This document shows positions 36,844-48,641 of a DNA stretch of 64,000 nt, piece by piece. Under the pieces are notes generated by a model that saw only the letters and a list, made by a program, of their open reading frames with translations, did no database searches and had not been told where the DNA came from. Position 1 is the first letter of the stretch. Every line of letters begins with the position of its first letter. Both the position numbers and the translations under genes were made by a program. The stretch lies in assembly GCA_963693285.1 (NCBI GenBank), contig OY848917.1, positions 31,507,245 to 31,571,244 of the forward strand. Direction: 5' to 3'. This stretch comes from Xestospongia muta (lineage: Eukaryota; Porifera; Demospongiae; Haplosclerida; Petrosiidae).

Positions 36844-37455
36844 TAGCCTCGTACCCAGACTAAACGCCTGGTAACTACTGTTTGCGCATACGTTTAATTT
36901 CCACAGATTTCTTGGAAAATAGTATACTCTAGGAATCCTCCGTCATATATGACGTCAAAATTCCTTTTACCGCAATGTTAGATTAACTATGATGGCTACT
37001 TGTAATACTGATAGAAACGTTTCTGCTGGTTTACTGTATACTCTAAAGAAGCTAGGAACCAGCTGTTTGAATGCCTCTAAATCTACAAGAGATTTCTCTA
37101 GAGACACAATTCGAAGTTTGCACTTAATACAAATATATAAAGAGAGACCATGATCTCTCGAAACGATAACATTAAACAAAGTTATTCGAGAAACCCAGTT
37201 GACTTGCATCCCAACAGCATTGAACATGTTTGTTGCTCTTGGCTTCCACTAAATCACTGCATAACCAACAAACTCTACTAGCCATTCTTAAACTCGTGTA
37301 GTGAATGAAACGTCATCATTATAAACCAGCCCATCAATTGGTCATTTAATTGAAAAAGTAGTAATTATCATGTCAAATTTTTCAATAATTACGCGCATGC
37401 GCAAGCAGTAGTCACTAGGCATTCTACTCTACAAGAACGCCTGGGTACGAGGCTA
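36844..37455 (-). mobile_element. 612-bp Mutator-like non-autonomous transposon
   Basis: Terminal inverted repeats 'tagcctcgtacccag' (36844-36858) and 'ctgggtacgaggcta' (37441-37455) are exact. ACTATATGC flanks both sides (36835-36843, 37456-37464), a 9-bp target duplication. It carries the first exon of a Cys-pair protein on the - strand but no transposase. The 9-bp duplication suggests a Mutator-type transposase in trans (inference). Confidence 0.85.
36967..37285 (-). pseudogene. First exon of a Cys-pair (ZAD-like) protein inside the transposon
   Basis: ATG at 37285 starts MASRVCWLCSDLVEAKSNKH; after an apparent one-base frameshift the other frame continues LSLYICIKCKLRIVSLEKSL, then VDLEAFKQLV. 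The C-x2-C ... C-x2-C arrangement with a following helix resembles the zinc-finger-associated (ZAD-like) fold common at the N-terminus of transposon and zinc-finger proteins. A donor-like GTAAAAGG follows near 36966. It is probably exon 1 of the full-length parent element or a captured host exon. Confidence 0.5.
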
Positions 37456-39203
37456 ACTATATGCTTGCTTTGTTGTACAAATTAATTAATAACTAATTAA
37501 TAACCAACGCACATGTTCAAGTACTACTGAATGTTCCTGTTCCTGTTGCTGTTATTTGTTGTGTATTATATAAGGAACAAATATTGTCTACACACATAGA
37601 CAGAGATGTTAAAGACAGACTATAACAATGATAAGGTTTATTGCATGATCAGCTTGAAGTTTAACCTATATGATCTAATAATTATATATGAATACAATTT
37701 ACAAAACTAATGAATTAATTAAAAACTGTTAATGGAGGGTTATAAATTATTTTGGTAGGCCCTGACATAATTCACTTACTCTTTATAGTAATATACTTTC
37801 TAATTAGTTTTCATCTAACTTGATCTGTCTTGGACAAAGAAAGAGATACATGTAGAGTAAATGTGGAACTACAAAAGGAAAGTAGGCAAATAATTAATGT
37901 GGTCACTGTGATAAATACTAATGTTCACTAGTCTAGAGTTTACTAATGGTACCTATAGTAGTAAGTACATCACTTAAAAACATGGTGTCTTTTTAACAAA
38001 GGCTTTGGTCACCAGTTTCATTTACATGATGTAAGATCTTTATTATGCTACAGCAAATCTAAACCTAGTGTATGTATTATGCATAAAGTAGTCTTTGTAG
38101 TATATGACACAATAATTAAAGCTGTGAGTAGATACTATTTTAACTGAATTAATCAAAACACAATTCTCTTTAAGTATACCGATATTCATTAATGTTGATC
38201 TTATTAATAACTACTACTCTTGATCACAGTGGTAAGTACTGACGTTCAGTAGTCTAGTGAAATCTAAACTACCAATATATTCATTATTCTACATTTGTTA
38301 TTACTTTGTATTTCATTCCTGTAAATTGACATAAATGCTATCAGAAGATCAAGTTGAAAGAGTGTTTCTTAACACTGTCAATTGCTTAGTAACAAAAGTA
38401 AACAACAAGTAAATAACTATAAACCAAAGGTATAGACAACATATACATATACATGTTCATTAGTACATGCATATGTATATGTACATGTATTATTATGTAC
38501 ATTTACATGTATATTAGGGTTATGGCACTTTTTTACAATGACCTCTATACTCTGATAATAATCAGTTATTCAACAACAACTTTGTGTCTACGTAGACAGA
38601 TTACTATAAAATAGATTTCATGTGAATTATTTGCTGTTATGCTATACTATTACAAAGTACTATTAGTAGTTTACATAACTTTTAAATTCCATAGTATTTC
38701 ACTGACGTATTAAATCAATGACTTCCATATTAACACAAAATGGAATATTTAGTTATTGACATTAAAGTAACAATGGATTATAGAAACACTCATGACTGTA
38801 GCAGTCTAGATCCATTTAGGAAGTATAAGTGTATTTAATGTGTATTATGATGTAGTGTGAAATATTTTTATATGTGAATTTTATAGCTCACTTTGATCTC
38901 TTAGTGGTAGTTTCTGTAGTGAAATAAGAGAAAAAGAGAACAAACTAAATTACCAAAAATAATGATTAAAACAATATTGATTAATAATAAGGGTGCCAGT
39001 AAGAGAAGTGCATTTAATTAATAACTACTTTAAATGTTCAAGTACTACAGAATGTTCCTGCTCCTACTGCTGCTATTTGTTGTGTATCATATAAGGAACA
39101 CAAATGTTGTCTATACACATAGGCACAGATGTTATGTGAACAACAATAAAGTTCACTGTATGATCAATTGGAAGTTAAACATTTGACCTTGTAATATTAT
39201 CAC

Positions 39204-39425
39204 TTATGCAAGGACAGATGAATAAAATGATAGACAATAACAAGTCCTTGTCTTCTTCATTATCCCTTCAATCAACTCAATTATGCATAGGGCCACGTGG
39301 AATATACAATGTACTGTTGCTTTAGTAGAAGAGTTTGTTGTAGCTTTAGTTATGATAATATAAGCTGATCTAGCTTTTAAGGCTTCATGTAAAAGTTCAT
39401 GTGTATAAGTAATATGTACTGTCAT
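39204..39425 (-). CDS. Small ORF, unknown
   Basis: ATG-initiated 73-codon frame in otherwise stop-rich DNA. No signal peptide, domain or relative recognised. May be chance. Confidence 0.15.
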   Translation of the reverse strand: MTVHITYTHELLHEALKARSAYIIITKATTNSSTKATVHCIFHVALCIIELIEGIMKKTRTCYCLSFYSSVLA

Positions 39426-39929
39426 TAATGTTAATTACAGCAAAATACAGGCCAGACATCACTTTAATTAGCGCAATAAATGACTATATCTTTAACGTGT
39501 TTAACATTCATTAAAGACATGTAATTTTTTAGATAATAAGACAAGTTATAATATCTTTAGTTTTAGTTAACTAAAATAATACTGACATTGCATTATTTTA
39601 TTGCATCATACTAGTTAATGTTAATTCACGAGGTATCCTTTTGATGAGTAAGTCCAGTAAAGTAAGTATTTAGCAAAAGATTAACAGGTGTTTAACATAA
39701 TGTTGTTATAAATGCACCATGTATGGCTTTTAAAATCAAATATTGGTTGTATGCCAGTTATGAATACTGTTATGATGATTACATCACATAAATATTATTA
39801 TTAACAAATCCTAAGAGTCAACACTATTAAAAATAGTGTGTTGATGGTTTCAACCATTAGTGAGCTTGACAAAGTACAAAACTATTATAATATATTACAC
39901 AGTATTCACAAGCTAATATCAACTTACCT

Positions 39930-40370
39930 AAGTAATCTGGCATCTTTGGGTAAATGAATATCCAGTAGGTTGAATTGAGACAAATGCAGTAAGGGATATA
40001 TGGAGTAACCCATTCTGCCCATTGGTGGTGATCAGATCATCAGATATTAATGAAAGACGAAGAAGGGGGGTTTCTGTCTTGTTCAATCACTCAAGGACCT
40101 CTTCCGTCTTTGATTTGACATTGTCTAAAGTATTCAATATACCAGTATCCAATGGTGGGCCATCTGGAGAGTCTGTTCTTATCTAAGAACTCTCTTATTC
40201 TCAGGTGTGAAACGATAATATTGTGAATGAGGGTGAGCACTACTTTAGAGCTCCAATCTAATGTAATATTCACTACTCTGCTGCTAATGTGTAGGTCTCC
40301 AAAAGGCCTTTTACTGTCAACACGCAAGCAGAGAGAATCCAGGCTGTAGTAATAGTACTGAGTGCCATCA
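39930..40370 (-). other. Possible two coding pieces of an unrecognised gene
   Basis: On -, 'gcgatacattcag' precedes an open stretch from about 40370 to 40091 (NDGTQYYYYSLDSLCLRVDS...) ending in a stop. Below it a second open piece (PLLHLSQFNLLDIHLPKDA) ends at a good donor, GTAAGTTG, near 39935. The two are in different frames. No family recognised; either two exons of a small gene or a decayed one. Confidence 0.3.
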
Positions 40371-40396
40371 TTCTGAATGTATCGCAACACAAACAA

Positions 40397-42240
40397 GAGA
40401 TAAGCTCATTACAAGTTGGACAGCTAACGCAATTCAGCTAACACAGTAGAAATTCATCACACTGTCAAAGGGGAGATGATAAGCCAAACATTATAATGAA
40501 ACCAATTAGTGTAGCTAAAGATAACAACAATTATTGGTTAGCTTATAACAACCATATAGAGAGTTGATTAAAGAAAGGGTTAAAGGTCGACCTATTGCCA
40601 TGGAAATATCATCCTTAACATTGTATCATTTTAAAGAGTTTTGTTTAGAAGTTTATGTTTGGGCGGTATGAGTAAAACAAAACAGGAAACAAAACAAAAC
40701 AAAACAGGAAGTATATTATATATTTGATTTAGTTATAATTCTAATTAATAATAATTATTATTAATTAGAGTTATTGATTACAGTTTAATAATTATTCAAT
40801 GTTTCTACAGTATATTCAAATAATAATAAGCATTCATAAAATACTCTCAAATTAATGATAAATATACTTTTTAACGGATCAGTCTTATAGTAAATAAGAT
40901 AAACTGTCTGAAGAGTTGAAATATCTTTAATACATGTATTCAAGAGACATACCTGTTTTATATTACCCTTCCAGTTAATATAATGTAGAATGTACTCCTT
41001 ATGGACATTGTTAAGGACAGTATTTTCATGGCAATTACTTACCAAATCTGTCTATTCCATTGCCCTCAATACTTACACTCTGCTCAGTCGTCAGCGACTT
41101 ATATTTATTAATTTTAATAATAATTATTAAATTTTTATAATAATAGTTATTAAATTTAATGGACTATTACGTTTCCTGTTTTGTTAGCAGAGGAAGGGTC
41201 TGGTACGCATATCATATACGGAAATGATTATCAGGTATAGAAACAACGGATTGAGGTTGCTGATGAATGTCTATGGTGCCACACCTACATCTTGATCAGG
41301 AAATGACGTACTAACAATGACTATTTATGATGAATGCATTGACTCTGTTGAAGCATAGATGTAGATAACGTGACGGACTGACGATGTACTCTATGATTGA
41401 AGTATTCTCCTTACTATAGGCACTACGAATTTGCGCCTGTCTTTACTAAGGAAAGGTTGGATATAATCTCTTCCTAGGTTATTTGAGGTCGTTTGGAGTT
41501 ACTCCCCTATCATTGATATAACTTGCTAGACAAGTCTGTCTAAATCCAGTATATGTAAATTTTTAGACAATAACCATATGTATGTACAGCCAGCTCTTAT
41601 TAAAGGGTGAGTGTTAACTTTAAGGGCATTTGTCTCTCTTTACTAGAGCCTATTTAAGGGATCACATGTCCAGAAATCTGTGTAAGCAAACAAACTTAAT
41701 TATTCTATGTGTGCTCAGTAATAGCCTATAGAATAATGATACTTTTTGCTACATATTTTAATAAGGTGTGGAAATTAATTTCTTATAATTATAACATGTA
41801 AACCAAGACATATTAATCGAATCACTCCTATGCTATCATTTAGTACTGCTTAAAACATTGTCATGACAATTTTACAATCTTCATTTGAAGTATCATCGTG
41901 CACTCAAAGTCATCCCATTACAATATTAACTTTAACAACTTATGAAACTTGTTTTTTGAAAAAATGAATATTTTATTTAATTTGCTCCCTCAAAATAAAA
42001 AATAACTCTTAAATTTAATTTTGATACCAAAATATAATATGATTCTCAAGAGGAAGATTATAATAGACAAGAGATCATTGACAATATAACTTCTTTCATC
42101 TCCTATTGATAAATTGTTATTGTGACTACTTCCTCATGACATGTCTTTTTTTCAATTAAATTACTTGAAAGAATTAAGATTAAAACCATCTTAATTAATG
42201 TATTATATGCTATATTTATTGTGTGTGTGAGAGAGAGATT
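40397..42240. other. Intergenic, no gene seen
   Basis: Contains a perfect 28-bp palindrome (40741-40768, 'ctaattaataata' arms), an 'aaaac' run near 40675-40705, and an AT-rich imperfect inverted repeat at about 41100-41160. Confidence 0.4.
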
Positions 42241-42243
42241 TCC

Positions 42244-42430
42244 TTACAGTCTCCAAAAGTCAAGCTTACTTTTTAGTGCCTGTACCAATCCTTGATACAG
42301 CGCCATCACATTTATAAAGAGATTTGGGAACCCACTGAAGAAGAAACGTTTAGAGTGTATAGGAGAGCTAAGCAACAGACTCGATCCGTATAGGCTGCTA
42401 TGAAGTGCAGCACCGTTGTGGGTCACATAC
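42244..42430 (-). other. Possible exon, unknown
   Basis: On -, 'atttagcatag' precedes a 60-codon open stretch (THNGAALHSSLYGSS...) that could splice out at GTAAGC near 42270 or stop at 42244. No family recognised. Confidence 0.2.
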
Positions 42431-42889
42431 TATGCTAAATAATATTAATGATTTTATTAATGAGGAATACACTTTCATAGAAATATAGTCCTTTTATAAA
42501 CAAGAAATAATTATTTTTATTATAATAAATAAGATCACCACATTTTGTACCAGTGTCTTAACACATTCAGTGGTAGTGTCATAAACTTATTATTCATGGT
42601 CAAGATATTGAAGATCACAAAGCATCCATAAAAGTTAGATGATATATAGAGTGCGTCTTTTTGAACCATTATAAAAGTGATAGCATATCATATGATCTAA
42701 TATAATTACACAATTAACTATGTGTGACTTAAAAGAATTTCAACTTAATGTTTATAAGATTGTTTCTTTTGTTGTGGTGCCTATAAAATTAAATAATGAT
42801 AAAAATGAATGTAATTAGTAGTAAGTTTCTAGTTTGCTTAATTAAAACATAGCTTTAGTTTTAATTATTAATTTTTAAGTCTTTTTAGT

Positions 42890-43078
42890 TCAACGATCCC
42901 AGTAATTATATTCATAGCAATCGTTAATGAGTTCATAAGCGCACACTATTGTGCCCCACAAGAGCATGAAGACAAAATTGTAAGTACATAGAAAAGGAAA
43001 CCAAAACAGTCTTGGTTGCCAGTGTGTTGTAGGCCAGTGTCTGCAATGCATCATGACCTCTGAGATGGTTACCAGCAT
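42890..43078 (-). other. Possible terminal exon with a membrane segment
   Basis: On -, 'catgatgcattgcag' precedes HWPTTHWQPRLFWFPFLCTY then a hydrophobic NFVFMLLWGTIVCAYELI and a stop. The aromatic-rich end vaguely recalls EXPERA-type membrane proteins, but I cannot establish this. No partner exons found. Confidence 0.25.
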
Positions 43079-43084
43079 ACTCTT

Positions 43085-43385
43085 CGGAGTATCTTAAAGG
43101 CGGACTAGGATACGGCTGGTAGTCTCCCTTTAAACGAGATGAGGCTTGGTGTATTGTAGTCCAGGTTTAGTAATGACGATGATTTATTCCCGAAGCTCGA
43201 AACCCAGTACGGCTGGTTTGAAGTTAGGGCGACGTTCCAGCCAGGATTACCTCGTCTTCGGACGAGGGTTACCAAGCCAGGTGGCGGTCCTAGCTAGCAA
43301 TAGCAGGGAATCCTGGAGCCTAAGTGGAAGCCTGCGTGGAATTGAGTCACGAAAGATCGTTGGGCAACAGACAGGGTTTTTTTTT
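43085..43385. other. GC-rich island in AT-rich surroundings
   Basis: About 300 bp clearly richer in G+C than its neighbours, ending abruptly at a poly-T run (43377-43385). No tRNA or rRNA structure recognised, and the open frame through it is not protein-like. Could be an insertion or a promoter-associated island. Confidence 0.35.
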
Positions 43386-43389
43386 GAAA

Positions 43390-44670
43390 TTATAATTTTA
43401 TTTAATAATAAACAAATCTAATTATCTATTTATAAATCTATATTTTAACAGTATTAAAGAATAGTCAGTAAGGATGTTCAGGAGGTGAGTCAGTTAGATC
43501 ATATGAGTAACACAACTACACCTTTTTTAAGAAAGTAAAATGTTGAGCTGGCAGGTCTAGGAGCAATAAATTATTTACAAAGTGTCATATGCAGAATATG
43601 TGTCAACAATTCTAAAATATTTTCTTTGCAATAACTTGAGTAATAAATGTAATCTTTAAACTATTATACTGTCTTCTTGTTGCTGTTGCTGTTTGATTCC
43701 TAGTTCTATTAAAAGAGTATCCTCTAACTTGAGATAATCATTGTATTCCTACCAAAGCAATAGAAATGGACTCATACTTATATTTTCAGACCCAATTTAG
43801 CTTTCTCTTCCCAACCACTATCTTTGCTCTGTTGAGGTGTCTCCTATAATTACCACATAATAATTATACTTCATAGACTAATATAACCTCTGTAGCAGAT
43901 ATTGCTTTAGCTTCATCCAGTAATTTCTTCTCTTCTCTATGCATACAATTTCTTTCAGCAACAAATTCTAATCGCTTGACTTCTCTCTCAAAGAATGATT
44001 CCATAATGGACAACTAGAGAGAGAGAGAGAATAATCTCTAATTTAAACACTATATCTCTACCTCATTGCTGGAGGGATGACATAGACTCATGGCACTTCT
44101 AATATATGTTATGTACCACCACTGTCACCCACTGCTAACATTGATTGACGACCTCCAACAATTAAGAGCTAACAAATAGAATTAGTACAGCTTACTAGAG
44201 AGACACCATGGGATAATAGAAGTGATTGAGAGAGAGGAAATATTTTGGGCCAATGATGGTACATGAGATCTAGAGAATGTTTGAATGCATGTAATAAATG
44301 TATTTATTCATTACCTATCCATGAGATCCCAAACATCAATATTCCCATTTTGCTTGCAGATAAAAAATACCCCTATAATAATGATGTTATATTTACATCA
44401 AATGACTCTAATTATAAGGACCTGGTCGAGTGAGTGACCATGTCCCTCATGTCAACGTCACAGTAGAGTTTCCAGATTTGAGAAGAGCATTTTAACCATT
44501 TTGTGGTCGTTTATGATAATCTCGTTATTTGTCTTGGTGGGACACAAATTGGAATGGCTAGACTTTCTTTATTTTGTTTCCTAAGTCAAACTTGCTGTAA
44601 CATTGATCAAATATGTACCACAGGTACATGTAATATTAATAACTAGTAATAAACTGTCATTATTTGTGTA
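43390..44670. other. Upstream of the CTNS exons, no earlier CTNS exon found
   Basis: Short (GA)n tracts near 44014 and 44230. I looked for sequences encoding the cystinosin N-terminal region and first PQ-loop and did not find them. Confidence 0.4.
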
Positions 44671-44671
44671 G

Positions 44672-45166
44672 GCGTACATGAACTTTTGGTGTAAAAGTAC
44701 TGTTGGATGGAGCATAGGCAATGTACTATTGGATTTTACTGGTGGAACATTGAACGTTATCTCTTTAACTATGGTAACTATTTGTCTATCTTATTGGTCT
44801 ATCTATCCATTAATATCTTCAGTGTATCTATCCTCATCCTTTTATTCATCCATTCAGATGACTGGAAGTCTATTTTTAGAGATCCTACTAAATTTGGTCT
44901 GGGTGCCTTTTCCATGTGTTTTGATCTTCTTTTTATGACACAACATTATATTCTCTATCGCCATCCGTCAGCTTCAAAAGAAGAGTACAGTAAAATTGAT
45001 TCCAAATGGAATTCCACAAAACCCAGAGACTAGACCGTTACTAGGAGATGACTCAGATGATTTTACTCCATCTTTCTTTACAAAAGTCAAAGCTCAAGTT
45101 GCATTGCTTCTAGTTAAGTTAAAGTTGAGATCATCAGTACCTGATGTTGGACCATATTCTCATTAA
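44672..45166 (+). CDS. CTNS: Cystinosin (lysosomal cystine transporter), 3' exons
   Basis: The exon from 44672 reads AYMNF..KSTVGWSIGNVLL then DFTGG, the second PQ-loop of cystinosin. It is followed by DDWKSIFRDPTKFGLGAFSM and FDLLFMTQHYILYR (44858-44989), matching the last membrane helix region. Frame requires the first exon to end at 44783 with a weak donor (GTCTAT); the stronger GTAACT at 44774 breaks the frame. A 37-bp GT-AG intron (44990-45026) would lead to a tail TRPLLGDDSDDF...PYSH ending at TAA 45164-45166; without it the frame stops at 45031-45033. The usual C-terminal GYDQL lysosomal signal is not present; RPLLGDDSDD might replace it as a dileucine type. Cystinosin exports cystine from lysosomes with protons. 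The exons for the luminal domain and first five helices are absent from the preceding 1.2 kb, so this may be a 3' fragment. Confidence 0.85.
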
Positions 45167-45654
45167 CTTAGTATGCATAGGAGGCTGAAGGGGGGGGGGG
45201 GCTGGAGGGGCTAGAGCCCTCCCAATATTTAGAAAGAGGGGGCTCAGGCCCCCCCCCCCAATTTTTATTGATTGCTACTTACCCCACAAAAAGAATCTAA
45301 GTTAATCTTATTGGTGTTGATGAAACTGTCAAAAGTTTTGACGTATTTGCAGGCCACAATGACGGAAAAACGGCTTAACAATTGTCTGGTCCTTCATGTA
45401 CACAAATGCATAACTAATGAGTGTGATCTTGTTGAAATAGCTAAGGAATTTGTTATGGTAAATGATGAATGAATGAAATACTTTGGTACATTTTAAATTA
45501 ATGTTGGCAATACTGATTGTGATTATATCAAACATACTTTCTGCATTATGGGTCCATTCGTGTCTGCATATTCATCACATAGTTATGGTGTGAGCCGGTG
45601 TCCCCCCCCCCCCAAAAAAAATACAAGTGCCTCATCCACCTATGCATAACTAAG
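45167..45654. mobile_element. Small transposon with G12/C11/C12 tracts, abutting the CTNS stop
   Basis: Inverted ends 'cttagtatgcatagg' (45167) and 'cctatgcataactaag' (about 45639-45654). Inside are G12 (45190-45201), C11 (45249-45259) and C12 (45602-45613). It starts one base after the CTNS stop codon. No transposase; family not identified. Confidence 0.7.
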
Positions 45655-46014
45655 CTCTTTGTTTGCTTTTTAAAAGAGCATTGGCTCCATTTCTTATCAA
45701 GACAATGGACGTAGACGTCGAATTAGATACCTTATCAAAGCCCTTTCTCTTAACTGAAATTACCAGTAATCAACGTCTTTATAGCCGTCTTAGTCACTCT
45801 TTTCGTGCATGAACTGAATGTGACAGTGGTTAGCAGATTGAAATCTTTGCAAAATAGTCATACACTTATGGTATTTTGCTATGTGCTAAATAGATCCACA
45901 ATATTACAGACACTCTAAAACAGCTGTCTTTATTACACAGGATTACACAGGTATCTTTAGTTTAGACTGTACTGTTTCACTACACACACAATGTCAACAC
46001 ACAATCATCACATC

Positions 46015-46214
46015 TTACGTGGGCACAAAACAGTGTGGGTTACGACCACATTTAGTTGGATCAGCATGCCAAGTACATTTAGGTGCACTACTAGCTGTTA
46101 TGTAATCTTTAGAGATAGCAGTATAAGAAGAGCTGGACTTACAACCATTACTACTACCCATCTTATATGAGAACTGGGAAATGAACTTGGTGAAGTAGTA
46201 CAAGTATTTTAAAA
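46015..46214 (-). other. Possible terminal exon, Ser- and Cys-rich
   Basis: On -, 'gaccacaccccttag' precedes an open stretch of about 66 codons ending TAA at 46015: ...MGSSNGCKSSSSYTAISKDY then ITASSAPKCTWHADPTKCGRNPHCFVPT in two parts. The spaced Cys suggest a secreted protein. Unknown family. Confidence 0.3.
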
Positions 46215-47247
46215 CCTAAGGGGTGTGGTCAGTTTTTTTCTAAAAATAGAACTTATTCGGATATGTTCAAAATACTGTTTTAATCAATTGCGTAGGAGTT
46301 GCATGCTCCTCCGGTGCTTTTTTATTAATGGCTCCTGTAGTGAGATAAATTATGATATTTTTTCACAATTTTCCCTTGCTTGCATTAGATACAAATTATA
46401 TACAAATACTAACTAAGCAGCTGCAGCTTGAACTTTTACTACTGAACAAGAGACAATCATGTAGGCTGCATGGGGAATTCGAACCACGCGTTTGTACAGT
46501 AGTAGAGCACTGCTTTAACATTATAACCATATGTTTATAGATAGCATGTAGAAAATGGGATATTTAATGGTCATTTTTTCAGTACTATATGGTAGATGCT
46601 GGGTCTTAAAGCCTGGAACCTAAATATATTTGATCAACTTTTAGGTCATTTTTGATTGATTTTAAACACTATTCTTTACAATCTTATGGAAAAAGTAATG
46701 TTTCTTGTTATAAGCCAAATATTATAATGATTGATAAAGAATAGAATATTTTTGACACAAGTTTTAGATTGTTTGAGCAACCATGACTTTTAATAAAGTC
46801 TGTATAATATTTTTTATTACCTCAGCAAATCAATTTTTGAGAATTTCTTAGATGACTAATCACATGAATGCTGTTAACAAGTAGTAATAAACAACTACAT
46901 TTTAATATTCTAACTAATATTGAGGTTGTTTTTAATTGTTTTGGCTGGGTAGGCTACAACACTATCTGCTCACTAATTTGTACTGAAACCCACTTACTTA
47001 ACACTCCTTAATTAGTCATTGTGCCAGACACCCAAAATGAACACGTACAGTTTATTAAGTAAATATATTTATAGAATAGGGTCTTGATACAAATAAGCAA
47101 ATCAAACTAAATTATTTAACAAATTTACAAAAAATGTAAATTAACTAAGACATAAGATTACAGCACTTGAACAATATCTCTACCTTATTTTAGTTTAAAA
47201 ATTTCTCTTACTATTCTCTTTCTGAGTTGAGAAGAGCTAAGAAAAAT

Positions 47248-48312
47248 TTACTTAACTATTTCCTCATCATTGTTTTCAGTTGGAAGTAGTTCATGTAGAC
47301 TTTGATCTTTATCGTTATTTGATGTTATACTTTTATCATTGTTATTACTATCTGATATTCCATATACTTTCTTTACAATGCCAATTACTAAACCAAATAG
47401 AAAAGCTGGGAAAAGTTGAGATAACTGATTTAACACTCCAGTTTTGTCAGGGCCAGTAAAAAGAATAACATTTAGATATACAACACCAAACAAGCCAATA
47501 AACAAAAAAAACATAGTCAAAATGACCAAATGTGCGCATACTGTCAAAACACAGGTTATGAGGCCAAATGTTTGGTTCTTATCATTGTCTGAGTTTTCGA
47601 ATTGCTCAAATACATACGCAAGATACACAACAACTACAGTGGTAGTTGTTATTGTTACTATTATCATTGAAGTAACTCGCAAAGGATTGATTAAAATTGC
47701 CAAGATAAGTCCATAGGTAATTATTGATACAATAAAAGCTGAGAAGGTCAATGAAAATATTGCTATGAACTGTAATATGTGAGAACACATACTACAACAG
47801 GCAAATTTTTTCAAAGATTTAGGGAGTTCCATCTTTTCTCCTTTTGTAGCAAAATATAAAGCTATGGCAGAATTATAAAAAAAGTTGCTTACAAATACTA
47901 AAAACCAGACAATATAGTGTTTCAGCAAACCACTCTGAAAACCATGAGTAAAAAAGTGCATCAGTGCCATAATTGGTGGAATTATTTCACCTATGCTTAA
48001 CCAAATGACAATTGACCAGAATATATTCTTACGTTGAAATTGTACTTCAAAAATCTCAAACACAGGTAAATTCGAATCTTGACACCATTTATCATGATAC
48101 TTCCAAAGTAGCACACTAGTCAACACTTGGCAAAATAGTCCAAATAAAATCCATGCTATAGAATTCATCCATAAATACTTCTCTTTGTCAAGATGTAAAG
48201 GGAAGGCTTCATCATTATTGGAATTTTCTGGTTTGTATAGACTGTAGTCTTGAACACTTGGATCTATTTCACTAGAAATAGACTTCCCTCCTTTAACTGC
48301 ATAAGACTTTAA
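47248..48312 (-). CDS. Multi-pass membrane protein, membrane exon (block A)
   Basis: An open exon of 354 codons plus stop. The ATG at 48318 is not a real start: CAG (48315-48313) is a splice acceptor after 'ctatttatagatgtttcttg', and the paralogue in block B has CATACAG at the same place. Hydrophobic segments lie at about 48-70, 98-121, 132-155, 178-205, 214-234, 249-285 and 299-313, seven or eight spans. The loop before the last span, LFTGPDKTGVLNQLSQ, is identical in both copies. The tail is acidic and Asn-rich. No GPCR motifs (DRY, NPxxY) or transporter signatures are visible; family unknown. Its first exon should encode a secreted ectodomain as in block B, but the sequence at 48799-49175 holds only a duplicated piece of it, so this gene may not make a full product. 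Confidence 0.75.
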   Translation of the reverse strand, partial: LKSYAVKGGKSISSEIDPSVQDYSLYKPENSNNDEAFPLHLDKEKYLWMNSIAWILFGLFCQVLTSVLLWKYHDKWCQDSNLPVFEIFEVQFQRKNIFWSIVIWLSIGEIIPPIMALMHFFTHGFQSGLLKHYIVWFLVFVSNFFYNSAIALYFATKGEKMELPKSLKKFACCSMCSHILQFIAIFSLTFSAFIVSIITYGLILAILINPLRVTSMIIVTITTTTVVVVYLAYVFEQFENSDNDKNQTFGLITCVLTVCAHLVILTMFFLFIGLFGVVYLNVILFTGPDKTGVLNQLSQLFPAFLFGLVIGIVKKVYGISDSNNNDKSITSNNDKDQSLHELLPTENNDEEIVK

Positions 48313-48559
48313 CTGCATGTGACAAGAAACATCTATAAATACAATTGTACATGTATACTATGATTACATATAATATATATGGGACATGGAAAGTATAAAG
48401 GTTCCTAGGGTGAATTTGTTGTCAAGGATTAAACATGAAATTGTGTTCTTAAATAACTTTAGAGCTTGTTAATATCCATATAATCCTATTTTGTTATATT
48501 TTAAATGTATTTTGCTATCCTATAAAATGACCTTATTAAGGACCTTTTCTATTTTCCTT

Positions 48560-48565
48560 GCCTTG

Positions 48566-48641
<76 letters not shown>

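Larger units (their letters stand above)
36400..39150. repeat. Duplicated block split by an element insertion
   Basis: 36400-36620 resembles 38850-39010 ('gtagtgaaataagaga'), and 37490-37625 resembles 39010-39135 ('tgttcaagtactac', 'tgttgtgtat'). The 612-bp element at 36844-37455 lies between the two parts of the first copy and is absent from the second. 37800-38400 contains another copy of the 9.9 kb repeat family. Confidence 0.75.

Noticed and set aside
43146..43421. + strand frame of 91 codons in the GC-rich island
   Set aside because: Composition is not protein-like and it runs into a poly-T tract.
44520..44640. Possible signal-peptide exon (MARLSLFCFLSQTCC...) upstream of CTNS
   Set aside because: Its splice phase does not fit the first CTNS exon and it does not resemble the cystinosin N-terminus.
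44707..45033. + strand frame of 108 codons as its own gene
   Set aside because: Its first third is intronic or out of frame with respect to cystinosin; only the part after 44857 is CTNS coding.
48313..48318. ATG at 48318 as start of the block A membrane protein
   Set aside because: It lies within a splice acceptor (ATGCAG); block B has ATACAG there, and an upstream exon with a matching donor exists.
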